The notes: generated by a model from the sequence alone, not told the origin. A stretch of DNA of 12,619 nucleotides from Alphaproteobacteria bacterium UBA1303 (GCA_002307315.1 DBTZ01000003.1:86122-98740), one strand, 5' to 3'; positions 1 through 7,651 are shown, numbered from the stretch's first letter. A program made the numbers and translations.

Positions 1-1
1 C

Positions 2-1213
<1,212 letters not shown>

Positions 1214-1271
1214 CGGCTTCGGCCGTTAGGGCATTTCATTGTTTTACGTAAAACACTGAAATGCCCTAACG
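1214..1271. repeat. Long near-perfect intergenic palindrome just after rpsA
   Basis: A small hairpin with a TTCG tetraloop (CGGC/GCCG, 1214-1225) abuts the rpsA stop. It runs into a 24-base-arm inverted repeat: 1224-1247 pairs with 1248-1271, with one mismatch (T1240 against C1255) and no spacer, centred on TTTTACGTAAAA. Key outer bases are CGTTAGGGCATTTCA and its complement. The arms lack the GC-rich stem plus U-tract of a terminator, and the near-perfect symmetry without a loop is more like an intergenic palindromic repeat or a cruciform-forming site. Folding as RNA at the end of the rpsA message is also possible. The structure is directly visible; its role is not known. Confidence 0.75.
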
Positions 1272-1283
1272 CCTTGTTTTGTC

Positions 1284-1327
1284 GCGCTTCATACCCGAAA
1301 ACCGGATTCTACTTTTCGGTGAAGTGC
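1284..1327. repeat. Hairpin resembling a common alphaproteobacterial intergenic repeat
   Basis: Outer arms 1284-1291 and 1320-1327 (GCGCTTCA against TGAAGTGC, one G:T wobble) and inner arms 1295-1301 and 1313-1319 (CCGAAAA against TTTTCGG) form a stem of about 15 pairs. It has a three-base bulge and an 11-base loop. The core, CCGAAAACCGGATTCTAC followed by TTTTCGG, resembles, from memory, a palindromic unit seen often between genes in rhizobia and relatives. That resemblance was not checked by search. It lies between the palindrome and the terminator and codes for nothing I can support. Confidence 0.55.
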
Positions 1328-1336
1328 ATCGGAAAG

Positions 1337-1370
1337 AAAAAAGTGCGGGGAGCAATCCCCGCGCTTTTTT
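1337..1370. terminator. Bidirectional rho-independent terminator between rpsA and carD
   Basis: A GC stem (1343-1351 with 1356-1364, including one G:U pair) closes a GCAA tetraloop of the GNRA type. It is flanked by six A on the left (1337-1342) and six T on the right (1365-1370). Read on + it gives a hairpin followed by a U-tract for rpsA. Read on - it gives the same for carD, whose stop is about 80 bases away. The convergent gene arrangement supports use in both directions. Confidence 0.88.
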
Positions 1371-1452
1371 CGTTTGCAAGCTGTAGAGCGATGAATATTC
1401 AAACGCGATCAGACATCGCTCGCTGCCCCGATTTCTATAGCACGGAGGTAGG

Positions 1453-2013
1453 CTACGCCGCCTTCTTGAGCAGCGCGCTTTCCACCCGTTTCACCGCGGT
1501 TACTTCGTCGGTGCGCTCGACGGCGGCAACTTCGCGCGCCATGCGGGCGAGGGCGGCTTCATAGAGCTGCCGCTCGGAATAGGACTGCTCCGGTTGGCCG
1601 GAAGCACGGTGCAGATCGCGCACCACCTCGGCGATCGATACCAGATCGCCGGAATTGATTTTGGCTTCGTATTCCTGTGCCCGACGCGACCACATGGTGC
1701 GCTTGACGCGGGCGCGGCCCTTCAGCGTGTTGATAGCCGTTGCGACGGTGTCGGGCGAAGACAGTTTGCGCATGCCTACCGATTTGGCTTTCGCCACCGG
1801 TACGCGCAGGGTCATCTTGTCCTTATCGAAGGTTATGACGAACAGTTCGAGTTTTATGCCGGCGACTTCCTGCTCTTCGATCCGCATGATGCGGCCGACG
1901 CCGTGCGTTGGGTATACGACGTGATCGTTTGCCTTGAACTCCAGCCTCTTGTTGGTATTGGCAGGAACTTTCTTAACTGGTGCTTGAGCTACGGTGTTTT
2001 TTGCTGTCGTCAT
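1453..2013 (-). CDS. carD: CarD/CdnL-family RNA polymerase-binding transcription regulator
   Basis: This 186-residue protein carries an N-terminal RNA-polymerase-interacting domain at about residues 26-84, with the family signature HVVYPTHGVGRI near residues 31-42. A helical C-terminal domain (85-186) contains the conserved segment MWSRRAQEYEAKINSGDL near residue 107. Its tryptophan (W108) corresponds to the residue that wedges into the upstream edge of the transcription bubble in studied homologues. CarD/CdnL proteins bind the beta subunit and stabilise open complexes at rRNA and other housekeeping promoters. A Lys-, Pro- and Ala-rich stretch of about 25 residues precedes the fold. The ATG at 2013 is chosen because GGAAA sits five bases upstream; a TTG seven codons further upstream has less support. 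The gene converges with rpsA. Placement downstream of fdxA recalls other alphaproteobacteria. Confidence 0.93.
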   Translation of the reverse strand: MTTAKNTVAQAPVKKVPANTNKRLEFKANDHVVYPTHGVGRIMRIEEQEVAGIKLELFVITFDKDKMTLRVPVAKAKSVGMRKLSSPDTVATAINTLKGRARVKRTMWSRRAQEYEAKINSGDLVSIAEVVRDLHRASGQPEQSYSERQLYEAALARMAREVAAVERTDEVTAVKRVESALLKKAA

Positions 2014-2366
2014 TTCCGTTTCCGAGTTACACAATTTCGTACAACCCCTCGCCGACCGGAGGCCGCACAGAAAAACCGAATGTGTGGGTCCTGCAGAAAA
2101 AAAAAGCGCCTCCGGAAATCGTTAATCCGGGCGGGGCCGCGCCTTTCCTATTCAGAACGGCTCAAATGTAACACATTTTCTGCAAAAAAGGAAGGACCGA
2201 ATCGGCAAACCTTTGAAAGAGCGATGTTTATTGTAATTTTGGCGATAACTCTATGAAACCGTGCGTAGTTTGCGGCCGGCACGAGAGGGTGTTGGTTGCC
2301 GTCAGCCAATATGACGCATAATTAATGCTGCGAGGGTGTGTCCGGTTCCAACCAATCCCGTCGGTT
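2014..2366. other. Intergenic region upstream of carD and downstream of fdxA
   Basis: These 353 bases hold no gene I can support. The open frames crossing them are short extensions of frames running antisense to carD or fdxA, with no start signal. Bases 2150-2330 are visibly more AT-rich than the flanking genes. The region contains one - strand terminator-like hairpin (2097-2142, listed separately). The carD promoter should lie here on the - strand, but I could not identify a convincing -35/-10 pair. Confidence 0.6.
2097..2142 (-). terminator. Terminator-like hairpin for the fdxA transcript or carD leader
   Basis: Read on the - strand, an imperfect GC-rich stem is followed by nine U (A2097-A2105 on +). 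The stem is CCGG 2112-2115 with CCGG 2127-2130, continued by a T:G pair, a one-base bulge and two C:G pairs. A lower GCGC/GCGC clamp can form between 2106-2109 and 2139-2142. It lies about 230 bases past the fdxA stop and only about 85 bases before the carD start. It may end the helicase-fdxA transcript or sit in the carD leader. The bulges make it less certain than the terminator at 1337. Confidence 0.5.
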
Positions 2367-2705
2367 TCAAGAGCCGCTGCCCGGTTCGCTGTTGAAATAC
2401 TTTTCGAATTTTCCTTCTTCGCCTTTATGCGCATCGGCATCGGCGGGCGGCTCGCCTTTCTGGGTGACGTTCGGCCATTTCTGCGAATATTCGGCGTTCA
2501 GCGCCATCCATTTTTCCAAGCCCGGCGCCGTGTCGGGATTGATCGCTTCGGCGGGGCATTCCGGTTCGCAGACGCCGCAATCGATGCATTCGTCGGGATT
2601 GATGACGAGCATGGTCTCGCCCTCGTAAAAGCAATCGACCGGGCAGACTTCCACGCAGTCCATGTATTTGCATTTGATGCACAGATCGGTCACGACGTAG
2701 GCCAT
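2367..2705 (-). CDS. fdxA: Seven-iron ferredoxin FdxA ([3Fe-4S][4Fe-4S])
   Basis: This 112-residue protein has nine cysteines at residues 9, 12, 17, 21, 25, 40, 43, 46 and 50. Allowing for the initiator Met, the spacing matches Azotobacter vinelandii ferredoxin I. By that comparison C9, C17 and C50 hold the [3Fe-4S] cluster, and C21, C40, C43 and C46 hold the [4Fe-4S] cluster. The second motif reads CIDCGVCEPECP. The C-terminal half, with EKWMALNAEYSQKWPNV and a charged tail, is the usual FdxA extension. It is a cytoplasmic low-potential electron carrier; the partner is not evident. The ATG at 2705 is preceded by GGAG with a six-base gap and gives the canonical MAYVVTDLC start. An in-frame TTG at 2765 would add 20 unconserved residues. 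It is the last gene of the helicase/S4/fdxA operon, 56 bases after the S4 gene. Confidence 0.95.
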   Translation of the reverse strand: MAYVVTDLCIKCKYMDCVEVCPVDCFYEGETMLVINPDECIDCGVCEPECPAEAINPDTAPGLEKWMALNAEYSQKWPNVTQKGEPPADADAHKGEEGKFEKYFNSEPGSGS

Positions 2706-2711
2706 CGGGTA

Positions 2712-2715
2712 CTCC
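2712..2715 (-). promoter_or_regulatory. Ribosome binding site fixing the fdxA start
   Basis: The - strand GGAG lies six bases before the ATG at 2705. It supports this start over the longer TTG frame beginning at 2765. Confidence 0.75.
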
Positions 2716-2761
2716 AGATGATCGTAAGTAGGCACGTCCATAGGACGCGCGCGCGCGAGGA

Positions 2762-3049
2762 TCAAGGCTCGCGGTCGTTGTCATTGATGATTTCGTAAAG
2801 CTGCCGCGCTTCCGTGGCCGGACCGCGCCTCGTCGCGTCGGAAATTACCTTAAGAACGACGATTTCCCGCAATACCGGAAGGGTTAATACGTCGCCGGGA
2901 CGGATTGCTCGCCCGGGTTTTTCGACCCGGTTGCCGTTGACCCTGATCCGTCCTTTCGAACAGGCCTGCTGCGCCAGCGCGCGGGTACGGTAGAACCGGG
3001 CGCACCACAGCCACTTGTCGAGGCGGAAGCCATCTTCGGCTCCGCTCAT
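2762..3049 (-). CDS. S4-domain RNA-binding protein, Hsp15 (HslR)-like
   Basis: This 95-residue basic protein is almost entirely one S4 RNA-binding domain (about residues 9-67). It has the signature RLDKWLWCARFYRTRALAQ, then CSKGRIRVNG and PGDVLTL. The DKWLW-x-ARF-x-K/R start is characteristic of the Hsp15/HslR group. In E. coli, Hsp15 binds free 50S subunits carrying a stalled nascent chain and helps recycle them. This copy lacks the long C-terminal tail of enterobacterial Hsp15, so exact equivalence is inferred. Its ATG overlaps the helicase TGA as ATGA (3046-3049), which implies translational coupling with the upstream helicase gene and fits a shared RNA-related role. Confidence 0.88.
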   Translation of the reverse strand: MSGAEDGFRLDKWLWCARFYRTRALAQQACSKGRIRVNGNRVEKPGRAIRPGDVLTLPVLREIVVLKVISDATRRGPATEARQLYEIINDNDREP

Positions 3050-5646
3050 TTGCGATCCAGCAGCACGGCGAGCCCGGCAAACGGCGAATCCGGATCGACC
3101 CGTATCGGTTTCGCCTGCGGTTTCTTGTTTTGCCTGGACTTCGTTTTGGTATCGATCGCGGATTTTTTTTCGTTTTTGTGCGGCGGACGTTCCGGCGCAA
3201 TTTTTATCGGGACCTTGGGTTTGCGGCGGAAGACGAACCCGCCGCCGGCAATCTCCTGTTTGGCCCAGCCGATGGTGTCGAGCACGGATAACATCTCGTC
3301 GTTGCCGCAGCCGAGCAGCGAGACAAGCTTAGGCAGCAACGCATCTGCGGTAATGCCGTCGATCGCGGCTTTTTCCAGCGTTTCCTCCAGCCGCTCCAGC
3401 ATGTCGAGGCGGATGGCGCGCCCGGCGACGGCCCGAAAACCCGCCGCCGCAAGAAAGCCGTCGGGAACATCGGCGTCGTTGACGAACGAGGTCAGACCGG
3501 GCCGCGGCAACGAGGGAATGTTCTCGATTTTCGTCCACACCGCCCACAACAGCGACAGCAACCCCGCCGCCTCGGGGCGCAGCAGCTTGGGTAGATAAAC
3601 CGAGCGCTTGCCGAACCAGAGAAGCGGCTTCAGCGCCCGGATCAGGCCGCGCCGGTCTTCGGGGATCTCGGCGTTTGCCACATCGAGCGAACCAAAATTT
3701 TCCATCAGGCAGTGGGCGACAGCGCGCGCTTCCGGGGGCAGGGCATCTTCCGTTCCCGGCTTGGCCTCGATGCGCGCTTCAAGAAGCCGCAACGTTTCCA
3801 ACCGGGTGTCGATGCGTGCTTTCAGCCACGCGTCGAGCCGGTGCTGAACCGCCTCGCGCGCTCCGTTTTTGAGGTTCTCGTCGGTCAGCAGCGATACCGC
3901 CGGCGACAGCGGCGAAGGTCCGGCGATCAGTTTGGCGACGATCGCCCCCTCCCACCACAGCCGTCCGCGATCGCTTAAGGCTATGTCGGTATCGGCGGCG
4001 TTCGTCAAGCGGTCGGCCCGGGCGGCAAATTCGCTTTCCAGTCCCTTCATCGCCGCGGCGTGCAGCATGCGCCGCTGTACGTCGCCTTCGCTGCGTACCG
4101 GGGTAAAGCGAAAGCCATCGAGTTTGCCCACCGCTTCGCCGCCGATCACCACACCGCCGGAATCGTCGAGACTGACGACCATGTCGTCGCCCGCCAATTG
4201 GCGCATCAACACTGCGGTGCGCCGGTCGACGAAGCGCTGGGTCAGCTTCTCGTGCAGCGCATCCGACAAACGGTCTTCCACCGCACGGGCCTCGCCCTGC
4301 CAATGGGCGGCATCCTGCAGCCAGCCCGGCCGGTTGGCGGCGTAGGTCCAGGTGCGGATGTGGGCGAGACGGCCGGAGAGGGCGGCGACGTCGCCCTCGG
4401 TTACGTCGAGCCGCGCCACCTGACCGGCGAACCAGTCTTCGGGCAACACGCCCTCGTCCGAAGCGAGATAATTGAAGATGACGCGGACCAGGCGGGCGTG
4501 TTCTTCGGCGCTCAGCTTGTTGAAGTCGGGCAGTTGGCAGGCGTCCCACAGCAGGCGGACGGTGCCGGGGCCGGCGGCGCGGGTGCGTACGTCGTCCTGT
4601 TCGGCCAGGGCGCGCAAGGCCAGAAGATCGCTGGCGGCCCGCGCCTTGACCAGCCCGCGCGTCGGCGGCAGTTCATCGAGGCTCGTCAGCAGCGCGTCGA
4701 GCGAATGAAAATGCAGCGTGCTGTTGCGCCACTGCAGAACCTTGACCGGATCGTAGTGATGGTTCTCCACCCGCGATACGGTCTCGGTATCCAACGGCTC
4801 GGCATCGCCGGTGACGCCGAAGGTGCCGTCGTTCATGTGGCGGCCGGCCCGCCCGGCGATCTGGCCGATTTCCTCCGGCTTCAAGAGCCGGGTCGCGGCG
4901 CCGTCGAACTTCTCCAGCGCCGAAAACGCCACATGGTCCACATCCATGTTGATGCCCATGCCGATGGCGTCGGTCGCCACCAGAAAGTCCACCTCGCCGG
5001 ATTGGTAAAGCTCCACTTGGGCATTGCGGGTGCGGGGAGACAAGGCCCCCAGCACCACCGCCGCGCCGCCGCGCTGGCTGCGGATCAGTTCGGCGATGCC
5101 GTACACGTCGTCGGCGGAAAAGCCGATCGCGGCCGATCGGCGGGGCAGGCGGGTGAGTTTTTTTGGGCCGGTATAGGCGAGGTCGGAAAAACGCGAACGG
5201 GTGATGTAGTAGGCGCCGGGAACAAAGCGGCGGATCGCCTGGCGCATGGTATCGGCGCCCATGAACAGGGTTTCTTCCTCGCCGCGCGCGTTCAATAGCC
5301 GGTCGGTAAAAACGTGTCCCCGTTCCGGGTCGGCACAAAGCTGAATCTCGTCGACCGCCAGGAACGCGGTGCCGATGCCGACCGGCATCGCCTCGACGGT
5401 GCAGACATAGTATTTCGCTCCGGGCGGAACGATTTTTTCTTCGCCGGTGATCAGGGCTGCCAGATCGGCGCCTTTGAGGCGCACGACCTTGTCGTAGACC
5501 TCACGGGCGAGGAGGCGCAGCGGCAAGCCGATCATGCCGGATTTGTGCGCCAGCATCCGCTCGATGGCGTAATGGGTCTTTCCGGTGTTGGTCGGCCCGA
5601 GGATGGCGGCTATCCGGCCTGACGCGGAAGCAAACTGGTTGTTCAT
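3046..5646 (-). CDS. Suv3-like superfamily 2 RNA/DNA helicase
   Basis: This 866-residue protein has the helicase motifs of the Suv3 (SUPV3L1) branch of the Ski2-like family. Walker A is GPTNTGKT (17-24), the Walker B/DExH position is DEIQ (99-102), motif V is ATDAIGMGIN (224-233) and motif VI is QIAGRAGR (262-269). DEIQ in place of DEAD/DEVH and the short first RecA domain are typical of mitochondrial Suv3 and its alphaproteobacterial relatives. The long C-terminal part is largely helical, with a Lys/Arg-rich linker (about 815-845) and the closing segment DPDSPFAGLAVL. Mitochondrial Suv3 unwinds RNA for degradation; the bacterial role is not settled. The ATG at 5646 lacks a clear Shine-Dalgarno sequence but places Walker A at the usual distance. 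It leads the operon with the S4 gene and fdxA. Confidence 0.9.
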   Translation of the reverse strand: MNNQFASASGRIAAILGPTNTGKTHYAIERMLAHKSGMIGLPLRLLAREVYDKVVRLKGADLAALITGEEKIVPPGAKYYVCTVEAMPVGIGTAFLAVDEIQLCADPERGHVFTDRLLNARGEEETLFMGADTMRQAIRRFVPGAYYITRSRFSDLAYTGPKKLTRLPRRSAAIGFSADDVYGIAELIRSQRGGAAVVLGALSPRTRNAQVELYQSGEVDFLVATDAIGMGINMDVDHVAFSALEKFDGAATRLLKPEEIGQIAGRAGRHMNDGTFGVTGDAEPLDTETVSRVENHHYDPVKVLQWRNSTLHFHSLDALLTSLDELPPTRGLVKARAASDLLALRALAEQDDVRTRAAGPGTVRLLWDACQLPDFNKLSAEEHARLVRVIFNYLASDEGVLPEDWFAGQVARLDVTEGDVAALSGRLAHIRTWTYAANRPGWLQDAAHWQGEARAVEDRLSDALHEKLTQRFVDRRTAVLMRQLAGDDMVVSLDDSGGVVIGGEAVGKLDGFRFTPVRSEGDVQRRMLHAAAMKGLESEFAARADRLTNAADTDIALSDRGRLWWEGAIVAKLIAGPSPLSPAVSLLTDENLKNGAREAVQHRLDAWLKARIDTRLETLRLLEARIEAKPGTEDALPPEARAVAHCLMENFGSLDVANAEIPEDRRGLIRALKPLLWFGKRSVYLPKLLRPEAAGLLSLLWAVWTKIENIPSLPRPGLTSFVNDADVPDGFLAAAGFRAVAGRAIRLDMLERLEETLEKAAIDGITADALLPKLVSLLGCGNDEMLSVLDTIGWAKQEIAGGGFVFRRKPKVPIKIAPERPPHKNEKKSAIDTKTKSRQNKKPQAKPIRVDPDSPFAGLAVLLDRK

Positions 5647-6084
5647 GGGGGCGGGACGATGGTTGCTTTGCCGGCCGGTTGCAAGGCAGTTGGCAAGAAA
5701 ATCGAAGGCGGCGGAACAAATACGTCGGGACGCATCGGATTGGTATTAAATCCGTTTTGCCTTACGACAAATATTACCCCCGGTTGCGAATTATGTACAA
5801 AAGAAACAGACGGCGAACGAACAATGTCCGAATCGCCAACCGAATCAATATCAGTATTTGTTCTCATACTATTAGTCACATGTCAACAAGGTTAACGCAC
5901 TACATGTTGTGGATGAACCGACAAATAGCGGCTATCGACGTTATGCACATGCCGTGTACGGAGCAATGCCGTACTGCTGCCTGCCGCACCCTCGTGTTCA
6001 AACGTCAAATTCAAAGGCTCCACTTGGTACATAAGGAAAAAACTCGCTTGGGGCGGCCCGGCGCTGGGTTTTCGCGTGTTTTCG

Positions 6085-6129
6085 TTTTTACAGGATTTTG
6101 GGGCCGAATGGCCCGAAATCCTGTAAAAA
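6085..6129. repeat. Palindrome with 14-base AT-rich arm and GGGCC cap
   Basis: The left arm (from 6085) reads TTTTTACAGGATTT and the right arm ends in its exact complement at 6129. After a small internal bulge, GGGCC (6101-6105) pairs with GGCCC (6110-6114) around a GAAT loop. Both strands finish the hairpin in a run of A rather than U, so it is not an ordinary rho-independent terminator for either direction. Such structures are typical of intergenic palindromic repeats; family membership cannot be shown from one copy. Confidence 0.7.
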
Positions 6130-6134
6130 CAGGC

Positions 6135-6169
6135 CGTCGTCGATGCGCCGTCCGCGCGCATCGACGACG
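6135..6169. repeat. Perfect 14-bp GC-rich hairpin
   Basis: Arms 6135-6148 and 6156-6169 (CGTCGTCGATGCGC and its exact complement) flank a seven-base loop. The hairpin starts only five bases after the palindrome ending at 6129 and is followed by AAAAAGG. The two together look like one composite palindromic unit. There is no U-tract on +. On - the U-tract would come before the stem, so terminator function is not indicated. Confidence 0.7.
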
Positions 6170-6230
6170 AAAAAGGTTCTTCAACCCCGAGCGCAGAACC
6201 GCTTCAAGCAAGGGGCTGTCCTTATGAATT

Positions 6231-6276
6231 CGTGAAAAAGTACACTGAGGCCTTTAGGCCGAAGGACTTTTTCACG
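6231..6276. terminator. Nested hairpin downstream of the DUF3108 gene, possible terminator
   Basis: Perfect 11-base outer arms (6231-6241 and 6266-6276, CGTGAAAAAGT and its complement) enclose an inner GGCC/GGCC stem (6249-6252 and 6257-6260) with a TTTA loop. On either strand the distal arm contains five U. The site lies about 50 bases past the DUF3108 stop on the - strand. A terminator for that gene is the simplest reading. The U run is inside the stem and followed by CACG, so an intergenic repeat is also possible. Confidence 0.5.
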
Positions 6277-6324
6277 GACGACTAATGGGAGAATATTACC
6301 GCGAGTTGAAAAATCGAGTCATGA

Positions 6325-7161
6325 TTATTTCGGCGTCGCGCCGTTGACCTTCAGCGAGGTTGCCACCGCGGCGATGGTGCCGTACTGCGACTTGGCCCAC
6401 ACCCGCATCGGAATGACGAAGCTGCGGCCGCCGTTGGAGACTTGCGCCACCCAGGCGTAAATTTTCGGGAAATTGGCCTCGCGCAGCACCCGTGGGCTGA
6501 AACCGGAAATCTGTCTGTAGATGATTTCGCACTTGTAGCCGGGGCCGGTGTACAGGCCGTTGTCCATTTTGATCGTAATATTCTCGATCTTGGATATCTC
6601 GATGCTGTAGCGGCGGCGGCCGTCGTACACCGGTGCAACCATGTCGCACGGGCTCGAAGTGGCGCCGACGCCCGAGGTGATGAAGAGCATCGCGCTCAAG
6701 GGGTCGAAGGTGCCTTTTTTCTCCTCCGGCTTCACCTCGAAACCGCGGGTTGAATAAGGCGGGTTGGCATACAGCTTGGCCGGGTATCCGTTTTCGTAGG
6801 TCAGCGACACTTCCTGGTGCTTGGCGTTATGGCCGGTGTAGAAGGATGTGTAGAGCTCCGGCTCCAGTTTTTTGGCGTCGAGTTTGCCGCTCGATGAGGC
6901 CTGGATTTCCGACTGCCAGAAGACATTGACCACTCCGCTGGTCTCCAGGTTCGAAACGACGTGGTATTTGCCGCCGGTGAATTTGGCGTCCATGTCGACT
7001 TTGCCCAGGGGGATCCCGCCGGCATAGAGGGTCATCGCCAGTTGAAGGCTGTCGGCGCGGCCGGTGGGTTGGCCGGTGGCCGTTCCGCCGGCCGCCAGCG
7101 CGGTGCCGCATGGCGCGAAAAGAACGGTGATGCCGAAAACGAAAACACCGAGTTTCTTCAT
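6325..7161 (-). CDS. Secreted DUF3108-domain protein
   Basis: This 278-residue protein begins with a clear signal peptide: two Lys, a hydrophobic core, and a likely cut after ALA at residue 23. The mature part matches DUF3108 in its repeated beta-strand pattern, DPLSAMLF (153-160) and YDGRRRYSIEI (179-189). Two mature cysteines (C172, C211) could form a disulfide in the periplasm. The function of DUF3108 proteins is not established; they are envelope proteins common in proteobacteria. The ATG at 7161 is chosen because GAGGG sits five bases upstream and the signal peptide starts there. Upstream in-frame starts would bury the signal peptide in a long unconserved extension. It is divergent from rpmB, with a candidate promoter at 7212-7240. 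Confidence 0.88.
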   Translation of the reverse strand: MKKLGVFVFGITVLFAPCGTALAAGGTATGQPTGRADSLQLAMTLYAGGIPLGKVDMDAKFTGGKYHVVSNLETSGVVNVFWQSEIQASSSGKLDAKKLEPELYTSFYTGHNAKHQEVSLTYENGYPAKLYANPPYSTRGFEVKPEEKKGTFDPLSAMLFITSGVGATSSPCDMVAPVYDGRRRYSIEISKIENITIKMDNGLYTGPGYKCEIIYRQISGFSPRVLREANFPKIYAWVAQVSNGGRSFVIPMRVWAKSQYGTIAAVATSLKVNGATPK

Positions 7162-7166
7162 GGACA

Positions 7167-7171
7167 CCCTC
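7167..7171 (-). promoter_or_regulatory. Ribosome binding site fixing the DUF3108 start
   Basis: The - strand GAGGG lies five bases before the ATG at 7161. The alternative ATG at 7173 would overlap this site, so the shorter start is preferred. Confidence 0.7.
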
Positions 7172-7211
7172 ATAAGTTTAGATGACGGCAAGATTATTAC
7201 GCTGCACCAAG

Positions 7212-7240
7212 ATGACACACGATCGAGCGACGGCTGTAAA
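7212..7240 (-). promoter_or_regulatory. Candidate sigma-70 promoter for the DUF3108 gene
   Basis: On the - strand, TTTACA (7235-7240, five of six consensus bases) and TGTCAT (7212-7217, four of six) are separated by 17 bases. They lie about 50 bases before the start codon. The spacing is ideal but the -10 match is modest. Confidence 0.35.
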
Positions 7241-7286
7241 GTTAATCCGCGTAAAACAAATCCTCGGCGTTCCATTATGGTTTGTC

Positions 7287-7315
7287 TTGACCCCAGGGCG
7301 CGACACCCTTATGAG
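7287..7315 (+). promoter_or_regulatory. Candidate sigma-70 promoter for rpmB
   Basis: TTGACC (7287-7292, five of six consensus bases) and TATGAG (7310-7315, four of six) are separated by exactly 17 bases. They lie 36 bases before the rpmB start, leaving a short leader that holds the ribosome binding site. This fits a housekeeping promoter, but it was found by eye only. Confidence 0.55.
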
Positions 7316-7351
7316 AACCCCTCTTTCTTGCTTGAACTCAAGGATATTGTC

Positions 7352-7651
7352 ATGTCCCGCCGCTGCGAATTGACCGGTAAAGGCCTTTTGGTCGGCCACA
7401 ATGTGAGCCATGCTAACAACAAGACCAAGCGGATCTATCGTCCCAATCTGCAGTTGGTTTCGTTGGCGAGCGAGCTTCTGGGTAATACCTACAAGCTTCG
7501 CATCTGCATGAGCACGCTGCGGTCGTTGGATCTTGCCGGCGGCCTCGATTCTTATCTGCTTAAGGCCAAAGAGGGCAAATTGTCGCCTCGCGCTCTCAAG
7601 CTGAAGCGGGCGATCGTCAAGAAAACACAAGGGGCTGCGAAAGCCGCCTAA
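7352..7651 (+). CDS. rpmB: 50S ribosomal protein L28
   Basis: This 99-residue basic protein starts with MSRRCELTGKGLLVGHNVSH, followed by NNKTKRIYRPNLQ, the L28 family signature. It then shows the longer alphaproteobacterial form with LRICMSTLRSLDLAGGLDSYLL and a basic tail. L28 is a small structural protein of the large ribosomal subunit near the E-site side. The start at 7352 is fixed by AAGGA seven bases upstream and by homology; the open frame extends upstream but that part has no L28 character. It is divergent from the DUF3108 gene. No strong terminator is visible in the 131 bases before the next + strand gene, so some read-through is possible. Confidence 0.97.
   Translation: MSRRCELTGKGLLVGHNVSHANNKTKRIYRPNLQLVSLASELLGNTYKLRICMSTLRSLDLAGGLDSYLLKAKEGKLSPRALKLKRAIVKKTQGAAKAA

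Larger units (their letters stand above)
5647..6324. other. 678-base intergenic region upstream of the helicase gene, rich in hairpins
   Basis: No gene is supported here. The longest + frame (5679-6227) has a composition unlike the neighbours and runs straight through two large palindromes; - frames are also weak. Bases 5740-5960 are much more AT-rich than the surrounding genes and probably include the helicase promoter, but I see only weak matches. Further right are hairpins at 6085-6129, 6135-6169 and 6231-6276 (listed separately). A smaller inverted repeat, GTACGG/CCGTAC, lies at 5956-5961 and 5969-5974. A small frame (5643-5879, -) ends in ATGA overlap with the helicase start but has no ribosome binding site. 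Confidence 0.6.

Noticed and set aside
1594..2256. 220-codon + strand frame antisense to carD
   Set aside because: carD on the opposite strand has strong family signatures; this frame has none.
4060..5298. 412-codon + strand open frame antisense to the helicase gene
   Set aside because: It lies wholly inside a gene with clear helicase motifs on the other strand. Its translation has no recognisable domain and the GC-rich codon pattern readily opens antisense frames.
5679..6227. 182-codon + strand frame across the intergenic region
   Set aside because: It reads through two large palindromes, has no ribosome binding site and lacks any conserved pattern.
7163..7315. Repeated GACACCCT (7163-7170 and 7302-7309) and inverted CTTATGAG in the rpmB/DUF3108 divergent region
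   Set aside because: One copy is the DUF3108 ribosome binding site and the other overlaps the rpmB promoter. Two 8-base matches are not enough to claim an operator.
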